Positions 20,821 to 33,590 are shown, numbered from the stretch's first letter. The stretch is DNA of 64,000 bases from Diplodia intermedia (GCA_021495925.1 JAKEKT010000007.1:372001-436000), one strand, 5' to 3'. The notes: generated from the sequence alone by a model not told the origin. Made by a program: numbers and translations.

Positions 20821-22572
20821 ATGGAGACCATCAACAACATCGCCAGCAGCGCCAGCAAGCTCATCTATGGAGACCCCAAGGCTGAGTCGGGTCAAGAGCC
20901 CATCTCGGGCCAGTCGGGACGCGGCACGGTAGATGAGCCTTTTGACAGCGGGAACCTTGAGGGTAAGGCTGTCGATCTTTTGTTGTTCTGTCTTATCACA
21001 TTTCGTCTTACCCATCCTCCTCGGATCCTTCTTTCGTCAACCAGAGTCAGCTGGCCTTTGCCCCGCAGCGCGTGTGATGCTCCAGGCCAACCATTTTTCT
21101 TTGTTCGTTTTTCTTGAAGGATGCATGTAAACATGCTGCTTCTTACCCCGCTCCGCTTTGAAAGAAAAAGAACCACGGAGCTGCTTTTATATCCTTCTCT
21201 TCTCGATTCCAAGAGTGCAATTGCCCACGCCTACATCCAATACTGACATCGAAGCTTGAACTTCAGGAGTCCCCGACATGTCTGGAAAATCTGCAGCGGA
21301 GAGAAGTAAGTCCCAAAGCTTCCCCCTCTTCTACCCCGCCAATCCCGGCGGCAAAAGCAGAACTTCAAGAGTCTACAAACAGCCTCGACTACACCATTCA
21401 TTACTGACACACCGGACACAGAGAGCGGCACCGAGAACCTCACCGCGAACCCGGCGTCCAACCCGGCCGAGCCAGAGAGCCTGGCTGACCGCACCAGGAA
21501 CTTCGGCGAGAGCACAGATGCGCAGTTCCCGGGCGGAGAGAGCAACAAGTTCAGCGGAAGCACGGGCGCGGACACCACGTCGTCGACTTCCAACCCTCTG
21601 AGCAGCGGCGGCGCCGGCATCGGCGGAGGCAGCGACCACCACTCCACCACCACCCCTTCTTCGACTTCCAACCCCGTGAGCAGCAGCGACGACCACTACT
21701 CCACCACCAAGCCCTCCAACCCCCTACACAGCGGCGGTGGCGGCGATCATAACGACCACTACTCCACCACCACGCCGTCCACCACCGGCACCGGCGCAGC
21801 CCAAGGCGGCGCCATCCGCCCGGAGCACGACACGGCCGGCACGGGCGTGACGTCGCTGCACCCGACAGCGACGCCGCCCATCGCCAGCGACGCGCCACGC
21901 CCGACGGAGGCGTCGTCGGCGGACCCGTCGACGGCCAAGGCGGGCGGCTTCGGCACGGCCGAGCCCAGCGTCGGCGCGCACCCGGCGAGCGGCGCGCAGA
22001 GCCACCAGAAGCAGCAGGGCGGCGACCGGCCCGGCGCGGAGCCGACGACGGGCGAGGAGCTGGCGGGCGTCAGGGGCAAGAAGGAGGAGGGCGAGGAGGC
22101 GCTGTTGGGGAAGCGGGATCCGGACGATAGGTCGGGCGAGCCGTTGAAGGTGCACGGGGCGAAGAGCGGGGGTGGGGTGGAGGAGGTGAAGGATGATAAG
22201 AGCAAGGAGGAGGATGAGGCGGAGAAGGGGACGGGCGAGAAGGTCGTCAAGCAGAGCGCGTTCAAGGCGGATGGGGGCGATTTTGACGCCAGTTTGCCCG
22301 GCGCGGGCAGGGAGGCTGACCGTAAGTTTATATTTTTCTCTCTTTTCGGTTGAAGGGATTGTTCGATTTTACTGACTTGGGTGTGCTACACAGGGCTGCT
22401 TGAGCAAAAGGGCGTGCACAAGTCGGGCGGGCCGGACACCAAGGACGACGTGTCTCCGGTGCGCGGCGACGACGACAGCGGCAACGGCGACAAGGGCAAG
22501 ACCAGCATAGGCACCAAGATCAAGGAGAAGCTGCACATCGGCAGCAAGCACAAGAACGGAGGCAGCGAGTAG
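20821..22572 (+). CDS. Disordered Gly/Ser/Lys-rich conserved fungal protein
   Basis: Four exons: 20821-20962, 21267-21305, 21422-22321 and 22394-22572, giving 419 residues. Donors are GTAAGG, GTAAGT and GTAAGT. The 39-bp second exon encodes GVPDMSGKSAAER and links the two larger exons in phase. The start METINNIASSASKLIYGD matches a filamentous-ascomycete family of unknown function that begins with a short amphipathic helix and then turns disordered. The middle has repeats of DH(H/Y)STT(T/K)PS (three copies, about 21634-21780) interspersed with SNP/SGG. The rest is charged (EEGEEALLGKRDPDD) and the end is Lys-rich with GTKIKEKLHIGSKHKNG. There are no cysteines and no membrane segment. Intron 1 (304 bp) is long for this genome. 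The resemblance to dehydrin-like or stress proteins is composition only; function is unknown. Confidence 0.82.
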
Positions 22573-23953
22573 TGGGGTTGGGAGATTGTTGTTCGATCGG
22601 TCCTGCCGGAGGCTATCGGAAATCGTGGGACACACGGCACTCTACCGGAGCTCCAAGGGTTTCGGGTACGGGTTAAGCTTTGATATGACTTAATGATGGC
22701 TTCTCCTTCTTCTTCTTTTCGCCTCCTAGTTGCCAGCCTCTTACTATTATAATCGATTGCTTGCTCTTTCCCAGCAACCCTTGTGGCTAGTTTGCACTGC
22801 AGGGGATATCTTGCCTCTTTTCTTTTTTGGGTTTTTTTTGTCATCACTGTTGCTCGATCGAACCTCGTTTACCGAAACGCGAGAAGGCAAATCTGTCAGT
22901 ACTGCGTAACGAGTGATGACTTGGGGTGTTGCCCCATTGCAGACGCCAAGAGGAAGTGCTGTGCCGAAAGAGGTACAAGAGGAGGGGGGGGACGCCTGTA
23001 TGTATAGAGCGCACATAATTGCGTACATGTACCCTCGCACGCCGCCGCCGCCATGCAACAACTCTCCCGCCTTTGTCATGAGAGGACAAGCAACAAAGGA
23101 GGACGACGATCCGGCAGCCTGCGAAAAGTGCGGCGCTTTGCTCGTCGTCGAAGGGAAGCACTCTTCTTGTTCCGGAGTTTGGGGTTTGAGTGTAAGCAGA
23201 TGAGCGGATGTAGTGCATTATCTACGTTTTTGGTCCGTGCTGCGCGCGGCGGGTGAGGGCGGAAGTGGCCATTTCGTGTCAGAGCCAGCCACCTGCTTCC
23301 AAGCCGTGACCGGCAGTCGGTCGGTCCCTCAAAATGTACATACCGGCCTAGGCAAAGGGGCGGATAGAGTTTTGTGTGAAATAAAAAAAAAAAAAGGTTG
23401 ATGGTGCTTGGTTTGTGTGAGACATGCAGTCTGGCGGTGGGGCTGATCTCGAGTGCACGACTGAGTTGGTTTGTCGCGCAGACGGCGTGACCTGGTGCAG
23501 AGAGAGAGAGAGGGAAGGAGCGGCTGCTGTGCGCGAGGTGTATATCGTGCGTGATATCGGGTAGTGTGCTGTGCGCATGGGGGGATTGAGCAGAAATGGG
23601 TGGGAGAGCGAGCGAACTTTCTCCCACGGTGACACTGGATTCCTGCTCAAGGGTATATTTCGGAGGGTTGCACGGGGTGCTTGCTGGTCGGTCGGGATAA
23701 GCTCTGCATGTGCTCTTGGCTGTGGAGCCGAGGCAGCTGGGCGGACATGGTGCGCTACAAGAGCGGTACGCCGGTGTCGTGTGTGGCTGGATTTGGATCT
23801 AACACTGGGGCCGTATGCAGACTGCAGGGGAAGCTCGAAATGATGCTGGTCGGACGCGCGAGTCAAAAGGGTTGAGCATGGCGGCAGAAGGCCACTACAT
23901 GTCAGCGCGATGGGGTTGATGGCCGGACGAGGCAATTGATTGACCGGGCGGGG

Positions 23954-23983
23954 CGGGAGCGTGAGCGGGAGCGTGAGCGGGAG
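23954..23983. repeat. 12-bp tandem repeat, 2.5 copies
   Basis: The unit CGGGAGCGTGAG is repeated exactly at 23954-23965 and 23966-23977, with a half copy to 23983. Intergenic. Confidence 0.85.
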
Positions 23984-24496
23984 GCTGGCGGCGGTGGCGC
24001 GAGGGCACGGTGCGATTGGCTTGTGGGAGGCTGGAGACGATGGGCGATGGATGGAGCGGGACGGGACGGATGCTTGGAGAGGGCAGAGTGGGAGCACGCA
24101 GAGCGCTGCAAACAGGCGTGCCACGGCCTGACTCGTGCGCTGGCGACGATCCGGGGAGCGGAGCTTGTGTTGTGCTACAAGCAGACAGAAGAGACAGCAG
24201 GAGCGATGCGCAAGTCCCCCGAGCAACGCGTTCCTGGCCCTGTCCCGCCGCCCGCCTGTTCACTTCGACCACCAGCGCTCCACAAAACCACCCCACCTAG
24301 TCCGTGACCCCGCTACCCCGGCCGCCGCCCCACCGAGCCGTGCATGGCGTGTGCCAGCTGCGCTCTGCCTGCTGGAGCCGCACGCACAATGACACTTCGG
24401 CATGCACCTGGGAGCTTAGCTGCGCTTCCTGGGCTCATTTCCGTTAACAGGCACACCTGCATTCCGCATCCCGGCCCATCAGCCTTCCACACGGTG

Positions 24497-24590
24497 CCAA
24501 TAGGATCTCCACCAGGACTGCACGCCAGGATGCCAAAGCTTAGTTGCTTCGGCTTGCCCCATCCTGACACCATGTGCCGCTCGCTATATA
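24497..24590 (+). promoter_or_regulatory. CCAAT box and TATA box of the glutaminase gene
   Basis: CCAAT at 24497-24501 and CTATATAG with TATATA at 24585-24590, the latter 88 bp upstream of the ATG at 24678. Spacing and order fit a core promoter of a regulated gene. Assignment is by position only. Confidence 0.5.
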
Positions 24591-24677
24591 GCAGCCTTGA
24601 CCGCCGCTTGCCCCGCCGCCGCACGCTTGCTGCACGTCTGTCGTTTCATTCTTTCGTTTCCCCAATTGCATCCAGCA

Positions 24678-27389
24678 ATGTCTTCACTGCTCGGCCTGCT
24701 CCTCGCCGCGTCCGCCTACGCATTGTAATTTCGTTCCACAATCCCCCCGGCCGTCTCCTGCTGACCCCGCCCCAGGACCAGTGACAGTTCCGACCCCGCT
24801 GTGGTGTATTCCCCCGCGCGCCCACCAGCCGTGCCTCTTGCTGTCCGCTCTCCCTACACAAGCGTGTGGTCCAGCACAGAGAACAACGGCACCCTGAACA
24901 CCAATGGCGTCGAGTTCTGGACAGGGCAGAAAGTCGGCTGGGAGGGAATCATTGTAGTCGACGGCATTTCGTATGAGTGGATGGGGACCAGCATTGCCGA
25001 CTCCGAGCTGCCCCAACTGAACAACTTCCAGTCCGCCACTCCGCTGTCCGTCACGTACGACTCGCAGTACTCCAACTTTACCTTCATCGCAGGCCCCGTC
25101 CACCTTACCGCCAGCTTCTTCTCGCCCGTCATTCCACAGGATCTTTGCAGGACCAGCATCCCTCTGAGTTATCTCCAGGTGACCTACCGATCTCGGGACA
25201 ACGCAACCCACGATGTCAAGCTTTACACCGACGTCGACAATTCCTGGAACAACTACCAAGGTACCGCCGACGTTACTGCCGGCTTGAATGTCGATTCTGC
25301 CGGCTACAAGCCCAACACGACTGTGACAAACTCGACTCTTTTCTCATGGTAATTTCCCGCAACGTCCGAGATGCGTCGTGGCTGACCGCGCCTAGGTGGT
25401 ACCATCTTACCCAGGAGTACGACTTTTCCGAGCTCAACGACTTCCCTCAATGGGGCAACATGACCCTATCTACCCAGCCCGGCCAAGCCAAAAACTTCAC
25501 CTACGCGTCTGGCAAGGCTACCAACGTTCGTTACGGTTTCATCCAAAACGGCTACCTTGACAATTACATTGACGCCGGAGACGGTGAAGTCTTTGCTTTC
25601 TCACACGACATGAAGCAGAGGAAGAAAGGCAGCGTCCTATATACCGTCGGCGTCATACAGAAACCCGTCATCAACCTGCTCACCACCGAAGGCCTGCAGT
25701 CACTTGACCCTTGGTGGAGTAGCGAGCAATGCTTCGGTCCTGACTACGCCAATATAATCTCCGTTCATTACGATGACTTCGCCAATGTCCAGAGAATTGC
25801 GGACGCATTCGAGGAGCGCCTCCAAATGGATGTTTATGAATACTACGCAGCAGAGCTCAGCAACGCCTCGGGATCTACACCATACTCGGATAACGCCTCA
25901 ACTTCTTCAGACATATTGTTTGCGAGCGATTATGAGATGGGCACGGATCAATTCGGGGAAAATTGGATCTTCAACTCCAGCAATGGCTATGGCTACCTGG
26001 ATGCCGACAACAAGAGTGGCGTTGCCATCCCTGACGTTCCCGAGGATCGCTCATACTATTCAATCGTGGCCCTCTCTACACGGCAGATCATGGGAGCTTA
26101 CATGCTGACCATCCCTCCCGACTTTGGCTGCGGAAATGCATCAACTGTTTTCAACTCCTCAGAGCCGTTCATGTTCCAAAAAGAGATCAGTTCGAATGGA
26201 AATATGAATACCGTTGATGTTCTGGTAAGATCGCATCTGGTGTGAGTGATTCGAAGGGCTGACAAAAAAAAATTAGTACCCCGCCATGCCATTCTTCCTC
26301 TACGCCAACGCGAACCTACTCCGATACGCCATGAACCCACTCTACTTGAATCAAGAGTCCGGGTTCTACCCTCGTTCGTATTCGATGCACGATTTGGGAG
26401 CGCATTATCCAAATGCTACTGGCCATGTGGACGGCGACGATGAGCAGATGCCAGTAGAGGAGTCCGGTAACATGGTGTTGATGACTTACGCATATTACAA
26501 GTTCACTGGAGACGGCGACTACCTACGCGATCACTACTCGAAGCTTTTCCAGTGGTCACAGTTCCTGATCGAATACACCCTCATCCCCACGAATCAGCTG
26601 AGCACGGACGACTTCGTCGGCTCTCTCGAGAATCAGACCAACCTCGCCATCAAAGGCATCGTCGGCCTCCAAGCCATGGCCGAAATCGCCGCCGTCGTAG
26701 GCAGCAGTGTCGACTACTCCAACTTCAGCACCACTTCTTCCTCCTACTACGACGCCTGGGAAGAGTTCGCCATCGACCCGACCGGCACGCACACCGTCCT
26801 CGCCTACCAATGGCGCAGCTCCTGGGGCCTCCTCTACAACTCGTTCCCGGACAAGCTGCTGGAACTCGGCGTCATCCGGCCATCCGTGTACGCCATGCAA
26901 TCCGACTTCTACCCCACCGTTTCGGAGCAGTTCGGCGTGCCGCTCGACAGCCGCGTCTCGCTCACAAAGTCCGACTGGGAGCTTTGGACGGCGGCAACGT
27001 GCGAGCCGCGCACCCGCCGCCTCATCGTCAACGCCATCGCCTACTGGCTGAACAACACGGCGACGAACAAGGCCTTCACCGACCTGTACGAGACCATCTC
27101 CGAGGGCGACTACCCCTCGCAGGCGACCTTCATCGCGCGCCCCGTCGTCGGCGGCCACTTCTCGCTGCTCGCCCTGAAGCGCGCGGGGAAGAACAGCTTG
27201 ACCGGCATCGGCGATGGCGGATCGTTCCCGCAGAATGGCACGGAGCCGCTGCCGCCGAGCGAGACGACAAAGTTGCCGGCTATGGAGGCGCCTCATCCGT
27301 CGAAGGCGCCGACGGTGGTGGTGCAGATGGGCACGTTTTCGACGAGTGGGAGCGTTGTGGTGTCGAGCACGTTGATTACTGCTATTTGA
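24678..27389 (+). CDS. gtaA: Secreted glutaminase A-type protein (DUF5127/DUF4965/DUF1793)
   Basis: Extracellular glutaminase family (Aspergillus GtaA type) hydrolysing L-glutamine to glutamate and ammonia. Four exons: 24678-24724, 24776-25348, 25396-26224 and 26277-27389, giving 853 residues. Introns of 47-52 bp. Exon 1 holds the signal peptide (MSSLLGLLLAASAYA). Mature-protein landmarks: VYSPARPPAVPLAVRSPY, GVEFWTGQKVGWEG, DVKLYTDVDN, WWYHLTQEYDFSELND, then after intron 3 YPAMPFFLYANANLLRYAM and FYPRSYSMHDLGAHYP, the conserved C-terminal six-hairpin-like domain. Many NxS/T sequons support secretion. The end beyond about residue 800 (Thr/Pro-rich, ending SVVVSSTLITAI) is longer than the basic domain set; a weak C-terminal hydrophobic stretch might suggest surface attachment but is not a clear GPI signal. 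Catalysis has been shown for only a few family members, so other members may act on different substrates. Confidence 0.85.
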
Positions 27390-28014
27390 GGTGGAGGTGG
27401 GGTTTGGCCCTACCGTGGAGGTTTTGGTTGATCTTCCGCTTTCTCGCTTCTCTTTCCTGCTTCGAGCAAAAAAAAAAATTGGGAGATACACCTCTTTACG
27501 AAGGTGGTGTGGAACGGAGGATGGTTAATGTGTGGGAGCAGGTAGCGTGTATGATACCAGCTATTGAACGTATTACACAACCATGTTTGAACCAAGTGGA
27601 TTATCGCCCGCTCTAAGCTGAGTCTCTGCGAAGTGCTCCGCACTAAGAAGGTCCAAGGTACGCCAGAACACACTTAAAGTTCGTAACGAGGCTATCTGCT
27701 TGGCGGTGCTGAGATTTGAAACAAGCCGCGTGCTTGCACAGTGAGTTGCAGAAGATTCAAGCCCGCTTACGCCGGCAGTAGGAGCATGTGCCCGGACGGC
27801 GATGTGAGTTCAAAGACTGCACATTTCAATCCAGGCGTAGAATTTCGGCTATCTACGTAGAGGTAGGCAGGCTCCATTCTTTCAACAACCCACGGTGGTT
27901 GCACCATTCGATCGCTCTTCAAATAAAAGACATCAGGAATCCGAAAACGTGAGGATTCTTCACTTCTACAACTACAAGAATGCCGGCGCTCCAGCGAACG
28001 ACCCGTCCAAACCG

Positions 28015-28070
<56 letters not shown>

Positions 28071-29689
28071 GCATTCTCCGAGGCTGACTCCGGCAGATGG
28101 ACCACTTCGCCCGACGGCGCTGGAATGACGAGAAACTCTAAGCAAAAAATCGCGTCTCTCACGAAGGATTCCCGGAACTCTACGCCGACAAGCCTCGCGT
28201 CCTTTTTTCCCTCTCCTCCAACACGTAATCTCACCCATCCTTCAACGCCTTCGTCACCAAAAAAAAGCCCGAGTAGCAGAGAGGATTCCGGGCGTAACCA
28301 AGGCCCGGGCCCGGCCAAAGCTGATGAACGATGACGCGTACGTAGCAGACTTACGTATGTACGGCACAGCATACCCAGCACAATGAGCCGGGCGGCGCCG
28401 TGCGCGCGACAGAATCCTTCGCCGCCGCCGCCGCAAGCCTCCTTGTTGCCCACCCACACCCACCCACAACGGGGGAAACGTTGTATGTGTGGCACGGAAA
28501 ATTCGCTGGCGTGCGATTCGCAGCAGTCCGAAATGTTTGGACGCAAATCACCGCGCCGCCGTCGAATCATCGCGTCTGCCGGTCCGCAACTTCCAACGTC
28601 GCAAAGAAATTAATTTTTTTATTTCGGTTTCCCGTCGTACGCCTCCATCTTTGCGCGCGGCTGGCTGGCTGGCTCGCTGATACGTTTGGTATTGTTTGCG
28701 CGTGAGGCGGCTTACACAAATCTTTGGTCATCTCTCTCTTGCACTCTCTTGCTTGGAAAGTATGCGCATCATTTCTTCCACCCTTTCCGCATTTCTCGCA
28801 AAGCCCGCGCTCGATAGCCTTGGAGATGTCGCCAAAGCCTTCCCAGAAGCGCGCGCGCAAGGTCGTCGCCGTCGCCGACTCTGTCCGATGACAATTTGCC
28901 CAAAGTCCACTCGTACATGCAACGAACATATCCCATCTCGCATGTATCCCTGGCACTTCCGCAGAATCGGGTTGGCTTGTTTCGCCCGGCGCGTTGCGAA
29001 GTTGTTTGCGCGGCTCCCCGGTGCAGGTGTTGTTTGCGGTTATCGTGGGGCCGGCGGGCGTATTTCCCTTTCCGGACGGGGGGGAAAGAGCGAGAGAGAA
29101 GGCGCATGGGATCTGAGCCCCGTCTCGGTATGGCGGGCTTTCCCGTTTCGCTTTTCGGGGAAGGTGCACAAGCTTCTCGTGCGTCGGTGATCGCCCCATC
29201 GGAGCTACGTGGTCCACGAGTTTGTTGCGTGGCGTGGCTGGGGCTGGGGGAGAGTAGAGAAGTGTTCCTTCCGTTCCTTTGCCCAGCACGCGCAGGATCG
29301 GATGTACCCGAGTGACGAGGTGAGAACTGTCTTAATATGTCGGGATTTCGGCTGAACATTCTGACGTGAGGAAAGGAGAGGAGCTGAAAAAAAGGAAGAC
29401 GCCGGCGAAGGCTTGAATTCTTGCTTTTAAAAATTACAAAACAGCCGTACAAGGAGCAGACCAACTTGCAGGTGCCGTGTTTTCCATGTCCACTTCTCCT
29501 TTCCTCGCTCAGCGAGTCATTCTACACAAGGAAAGAAGAGAGGAACGTAGCACTCATGACCTTGCAGTTTTTTCCCGTGCCATCCAAACTCCCCTCAGAA
29601 AACCCCGACCATTTTTGACCATATCAATACACCTTTGTACACAAGAAGCAGAACGGAACGCCCCCGCCTGTCGCACACATTCCCCTACC
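27390..29689. other. Intergenic gap between convergent genes
   Basis: 2.3 kb between the 3' ends of the glutaminase and polymerase gamma genes. No supported gene. It includes a (TC)25 microsatellite at 28019-28068; the long Arg/Glu-repeat open frame across it on the minus strand is an artefact. Confidence 0.6.
28019..28068. repeat. (TC)25 microsatellite
   Basis: An uninterrupted 50-bp TC dinucleotide run, the longest perfect simple repeat in the window. Likely polymorphic and capable of H-DNA (triplex) formation as a homopurine/homopyrimidine mirror tract. Confidence 0.97.
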
Positions 29690-32600
29690 CTACAACCTTC
29701 CCCAACTCCTCGGGCCCACCGGACCTTGCGGTTGGTGCGGCTGATGCGCCGGTCCCCAGCTCGGCTTGGGTCGCTCTAGATTGCGGAAAAAGGCGCGCTC
29801 GTCCCAATGTTCTACGGGCAGCAGGTAAGCTGCTTGCGGTTGGCTGTGCGGCGGCCTGGGCACGTTCTTCCGCGCCTTTTTCCATTCTGCCGGAGTGTTG
29901 GTGGTGGAGCGCTTGGGTTTAGTAGGTGAGAAAGGCCCTGACGCGACCTCCTTCGGTCTGATGCTCCTCATGATCTCCAAAAGCTCCTGGTCATCTGCCG
30001 TGATTTGCGCGCGTACAAACGGGATGTTAGTGGTGCTCTGGAGGGCGGTCATGACCGGCTCGCGCGGCTTGTACTCGACCGCGTCGGGCTTGAGTGCAAT
30101 TTCGGGAGCAGGCTTGTCCGGACGATTGAGGCGAGCTTCGTCACCCTTGTCGAGAAGGGTAAGAATATCGACACTTTCACCAGGAGAGATGGGGGTTTGA
30201 TGTGATGGGGTAACACAGTCCATGTCTACCTCCTTTCGTAGGACGTGGTCGATGTCTACAGCGCTGAAGAAGGCGCAGGCTTGCGGGAGATCTTCAATGC
30301 CGACTTGCTGGCTGAACATGGCGCGGGTCCAGATGTTGGAGACCTGCAGTGCCAGTGCCGCGCGGTACTTGTCTTCTTCCTTGACGATGTAACGGATTTC
30401 GTCGTGCACGGTAAGTGCAAGGCGTGCATCGATGTTGAAGTGGCGAGTTAGGTAATCCATGGAGACAATGAGGAGGTGGAGGTAATCTACGCCGGAGGAC
30501 TGAATGGCCCAATTGATGCGAGATGTGATGAAGCTGCCCTTGGTCAGGTATCGTTTCGTCAACGCCTCGGTAATCCCTGCTCCTAGTACAGGAGTACGAG
30601 GCTTTTCCTGCTCGGCAAAATCCTCAAGCTTGTTGAAGACAAATGATTCCGTGCCACCGCGCCAAAAGCTTCTCTCTTGAAGGGCTTTGCGTGTTGTCTT
30701 TTTGCCCTTCGTCTCCTGGTAGAGTCTGGAAGCGGTTTCTGTGGTTTGCGCCTCGGTCAGGCTTGGGTTGAACTGCCTAAGTAGTGTAGAAGCAAACTTT
30801 AACCCAGCTCCGTAAATGCGGCCGTAGTTGAAAACTTTGGCATCGTTTCTCGAGATGCCCAGAATCGATGCCGTCCTCGAATGCAGATCGGTGCCGGCAG
30901 GCTTGGATCCCTCAAGTGTCATGAAGCCAATGGCGTTGCCACCATGCAGTTTGAACTGAGCATCGCCGAGGAGGCTAGCAATCCAGAGCTCTTCCGAATC
31001 AACGTCGGCACCAACAAAACAATAGCCGGGGGGAGCCCTGACCATCGACTTCAGCTCCGAGCCAACTCTGTTCTTCTTTGCATTGCTCGCGGTCAACCAG
31101 GTGTTTTCAACAGCTCTTCGCGTGATGGTCCCCATGGGGATGACTTGGGGAAGAATGTACCCAAGTGTCGAGCCCGACGCACCGTCGCCGGTTTGGCTGC
31201 TTGACTGGGGTTTTCCATTGACCATTGCCTCGCCTTCAAATACAGCCATTTGCGACCTGATCCGGTCCCTGGCGCTGATCCAATACGAGCAAGAAGCATT
31301 CATCTCGAGTGCCTCTTTGGCGTATGCGTATTCCGAAGTCAGCCGACCATTTTCGAAGAACTGCTGATAACTCTTCGCTAGTGGGTTGGTGCAACGGGCT
31401 GTTGGTCCGTCTTTATGCGGGATTTTGATGTAGTGATGTTCGCGGTCGAGACGAAGGGTAATGTTCTCGTCCTCGGAAAAATCGCAAAGGGCGGCTTTCA
31501 TCTCGTCGTTGAGCTGAGCCCCTTGCACAGGGACACGATATGTCCAGCCATACTTGTCAGTCCAAAAGAGAGGATATCCGTCCCATGCTAGTCGCAGAAA
31601 CAACGGGGCAACTCGTGTTCGAGTAGTCAAGGAGATGGGTCCGGTGGCTTTCGGATAGAGGTCCTTGTACCACTTCGGCATCCCAGGCAGCTTTTGGCGC
31701 GCAGCTGGCCTCGGTGGGTCGTTCTTCTTTTTCCCCTTGACCATCTTGATCTCCTGACCGGACCAGTCCAGCTGGCTCAGCCAGGGATCATTCTGATACT
31801 TTTCGGGTTCCTCTTTTACTTCCAACGCCGTGTCGGCTAGAGTGATGAGTCTTTGCTGGACCTGTTCGGACAAGGTTTGATACTTCTCTTCGGCGTTCTT
31901 GATGTACTCATTCCAAGATTCGTTGATGGGGAGGATCTCGGTCCCCATGAACCGCAATGCCGCAAAGCTGACGGGGTGAGGGCAGACTTCGTGGAAGAGC
32001 GGGAAGACCTTTTGATAGACGCGGTGGGTGATTTGGACGTCGGCAGCACAATAATCCAACAGCTCGCTCAACTTTTCCCTCACGCCTCCGCGGTCAAGCT
32101 CTCCGAAGTACTCTCGTTGGGCCTTTTCGATGGTGATGTTACAGTGGAATTTGGCGACATCCCGCAGGGAATTGATCGAGCTTCTCCCTATCCACAGTTC
32201 CTCCTCTTCATCGCTAAGCTGTCCAGACTGAAGCAACGAGTTCAGATCAACATTCTCGTCGGATGCGGCGATTTTGTCCCTCAATTCCTTCTCTTTCCTG
32301 TGCTTCATCCACTTGGGTCTTTGACGGGAGCACATGCCATTGACGGCGACGTGGAGAGACATGGTGTCCATGAAGAAGTTCTTTGACTGGCGCAAGTCAT
32401 ATTCCTCGGCGATCCTGGCCCTGTCATAGCCAATATTGTGTCCGACGACTATCCGCGGCTTGGTGGGATCGCCCAAGGGAATGAGATGGCGATCTGTGTC
32501 GGATTCCCCCAACAACCAGGGCGAAATCCAGGCATACCAAGCGGTAGGACTTGCGGCGCAAGCCATGCATGCGTATGATGTTTCCTTCCACATAACCTCG

Positions 32601-33254
32601 ACATCGAAGGTCAAAAGCGACTCGTCCGGAGCATCCACGGCTTCCCATGTCCCGCCAACGTATTTTGTCCAACCACTCCTCTCAACCCATTGCGGTCTCG
32701 CAGGCGGTTCTTTCAGGACAAATTCTTGCGCCAGGTCCAAGTAGGGGTGGGCCGAGTCCATGCCCAGGCGGTAGAAATGTTCATCCAGGGTCTTGGTGGA
32801 GCCCTGAAGTGGCGGCATGTCGAAGCTGATGGGTGGCGCCTCATCTGAGTTCTTGCCGAACAGATCATGGCGCGTTAGGTGATCGATTGATAAGTCTACC
32901 AGCTCTTTAGGCGGCGGCTCGGGTTTGGACGCAAAGATCTGGCTGTGGGCATGCGCGCTGAGCTGCTGGACGCCGACATCGTTGAGACGGGCATCTGAGG
33001 AGACTTTTTTTTTTTTTCATGATGTCAGTCGAGGAGAAAAAGACTGAGGTGGAATTGGAGCCGGGAACAAACATACCGAGCAGGCTTCGAGACCGACTTT
33101 TGTTGGCGCCCTCAGCCTGTTGCGCATAGCAGCGTCGGACGGCGCATACTGTCGAGGCGGACGAAGCAGTGGCGCGCAGGCGAAAGGGCAGAAGCGGCGA
33201 GCGAAGAGCGGGCTGGAGGTGCGCAACATGGCGCGAGGTCGCAGCGAGCGTCAT
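29690..33254 (-). CDS. MIP1: Mitochondrial DNA polymerase gamma catalytic subunit
   Basis: Replicative family-A polymerase of mitochondrial DNA. Two exons on the minus strand: 33254-33077 and 32994-29690, giving 1160 residues; the intron is 82 bp (GTATGT donor, A13 tract near its 3' end). Exon 1 is an Arg/Ser/Ala-rich presequence almost without acidic residues (MTLAATSRHVAHLQPALRS...), as expected for matrix import; exon 2 begins DARLNDVGVQQLSAHAHSQI. The 3'-5' exonuclease motifs are visible: I FDVE, II VVGHNIGYDRARI, III YCAADVQITH. Polymerase motifs: A GADVDSEELWIASLLGD, B RNDAKVFNYGRIYGAG, C LTVHDEIRYIV. A roughly 200-residue C-terminal extension after the polymerase domain (TPSHQTPISPGESVD onward) is Pro/Lys-rich, as in fungal Mip1. 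It shares a 336-bp divergent promoter with the RING gene. Confidence 0.96.
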
Positions 33255-33590
33255 ACGGAGGTCATTTCGCGACCCGCGACGGAGGTGGGCTGGCGGTGGG
33301 ATGGCGAAAAAGCAGCGTTGGGTGTGTCGCAGAATGGAAGCGGGCGGGTGGTGGAGCTCTTGGGCGCGTCATGTGTGGAAGCAGACTGGCGGAGGCCCGG
33401 CCGCGCTGCGAGCTGTGAGCTGTGCTAGTGCGCGGCCGCTCTCTCCTCCACCAGAACCTGAGCTGTATCCAGTGCAGTCCCAGGGATTGCCAGGAAAGGA
33501 AGACCGCGAGGGCCGAGGCCGGCCCCGACTGCGAAACAGCGCTGCGCATTGCCTTTCTGCGACCGCATTCCATAGCTTGCCCTCGCCGCC
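33255..33590. promoter_or_regulatory. Bidirectional promoter, MIP1 / SLX8-like
   Basis: 336 bp separate the two divergent start codons. GC-rich, no TATA in either direction, typical of housekeeping bidirectional promoters. Co-regulation of mtDNA replication and a genome-stability ligase is an inference from position. Confidence 0.6.

Larger units (their letters stand above)
22573..24677. other. Intergenic region upstream of the glutaminase gene
   Basis: 2.1 kb without a recognisable gene. It holds 3' UTR sequence of the previous gene, T- and A-rich tracts (about 22826-22840, 23382-23396), a GA run near 23502-23512, and a 12-bp tandem repeat at 23954-23983. The last 200 bp carry CCAAT and TATA elements for the glutaminase gene. 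Confidence 0.6.

Noticed and set aside
24977..25340. Alternative frame through the first half of the glutaminase gene
   Set aside because: The real reading frame changes at a 47-bp intron; the earlier part of this frame is a shadow of exon 2.
27767..28570. 267-codon minus-strand frame with an Arg/Glu repeat
   Set aside because: The repeat is the translation of the (TC)25 microsatellite.
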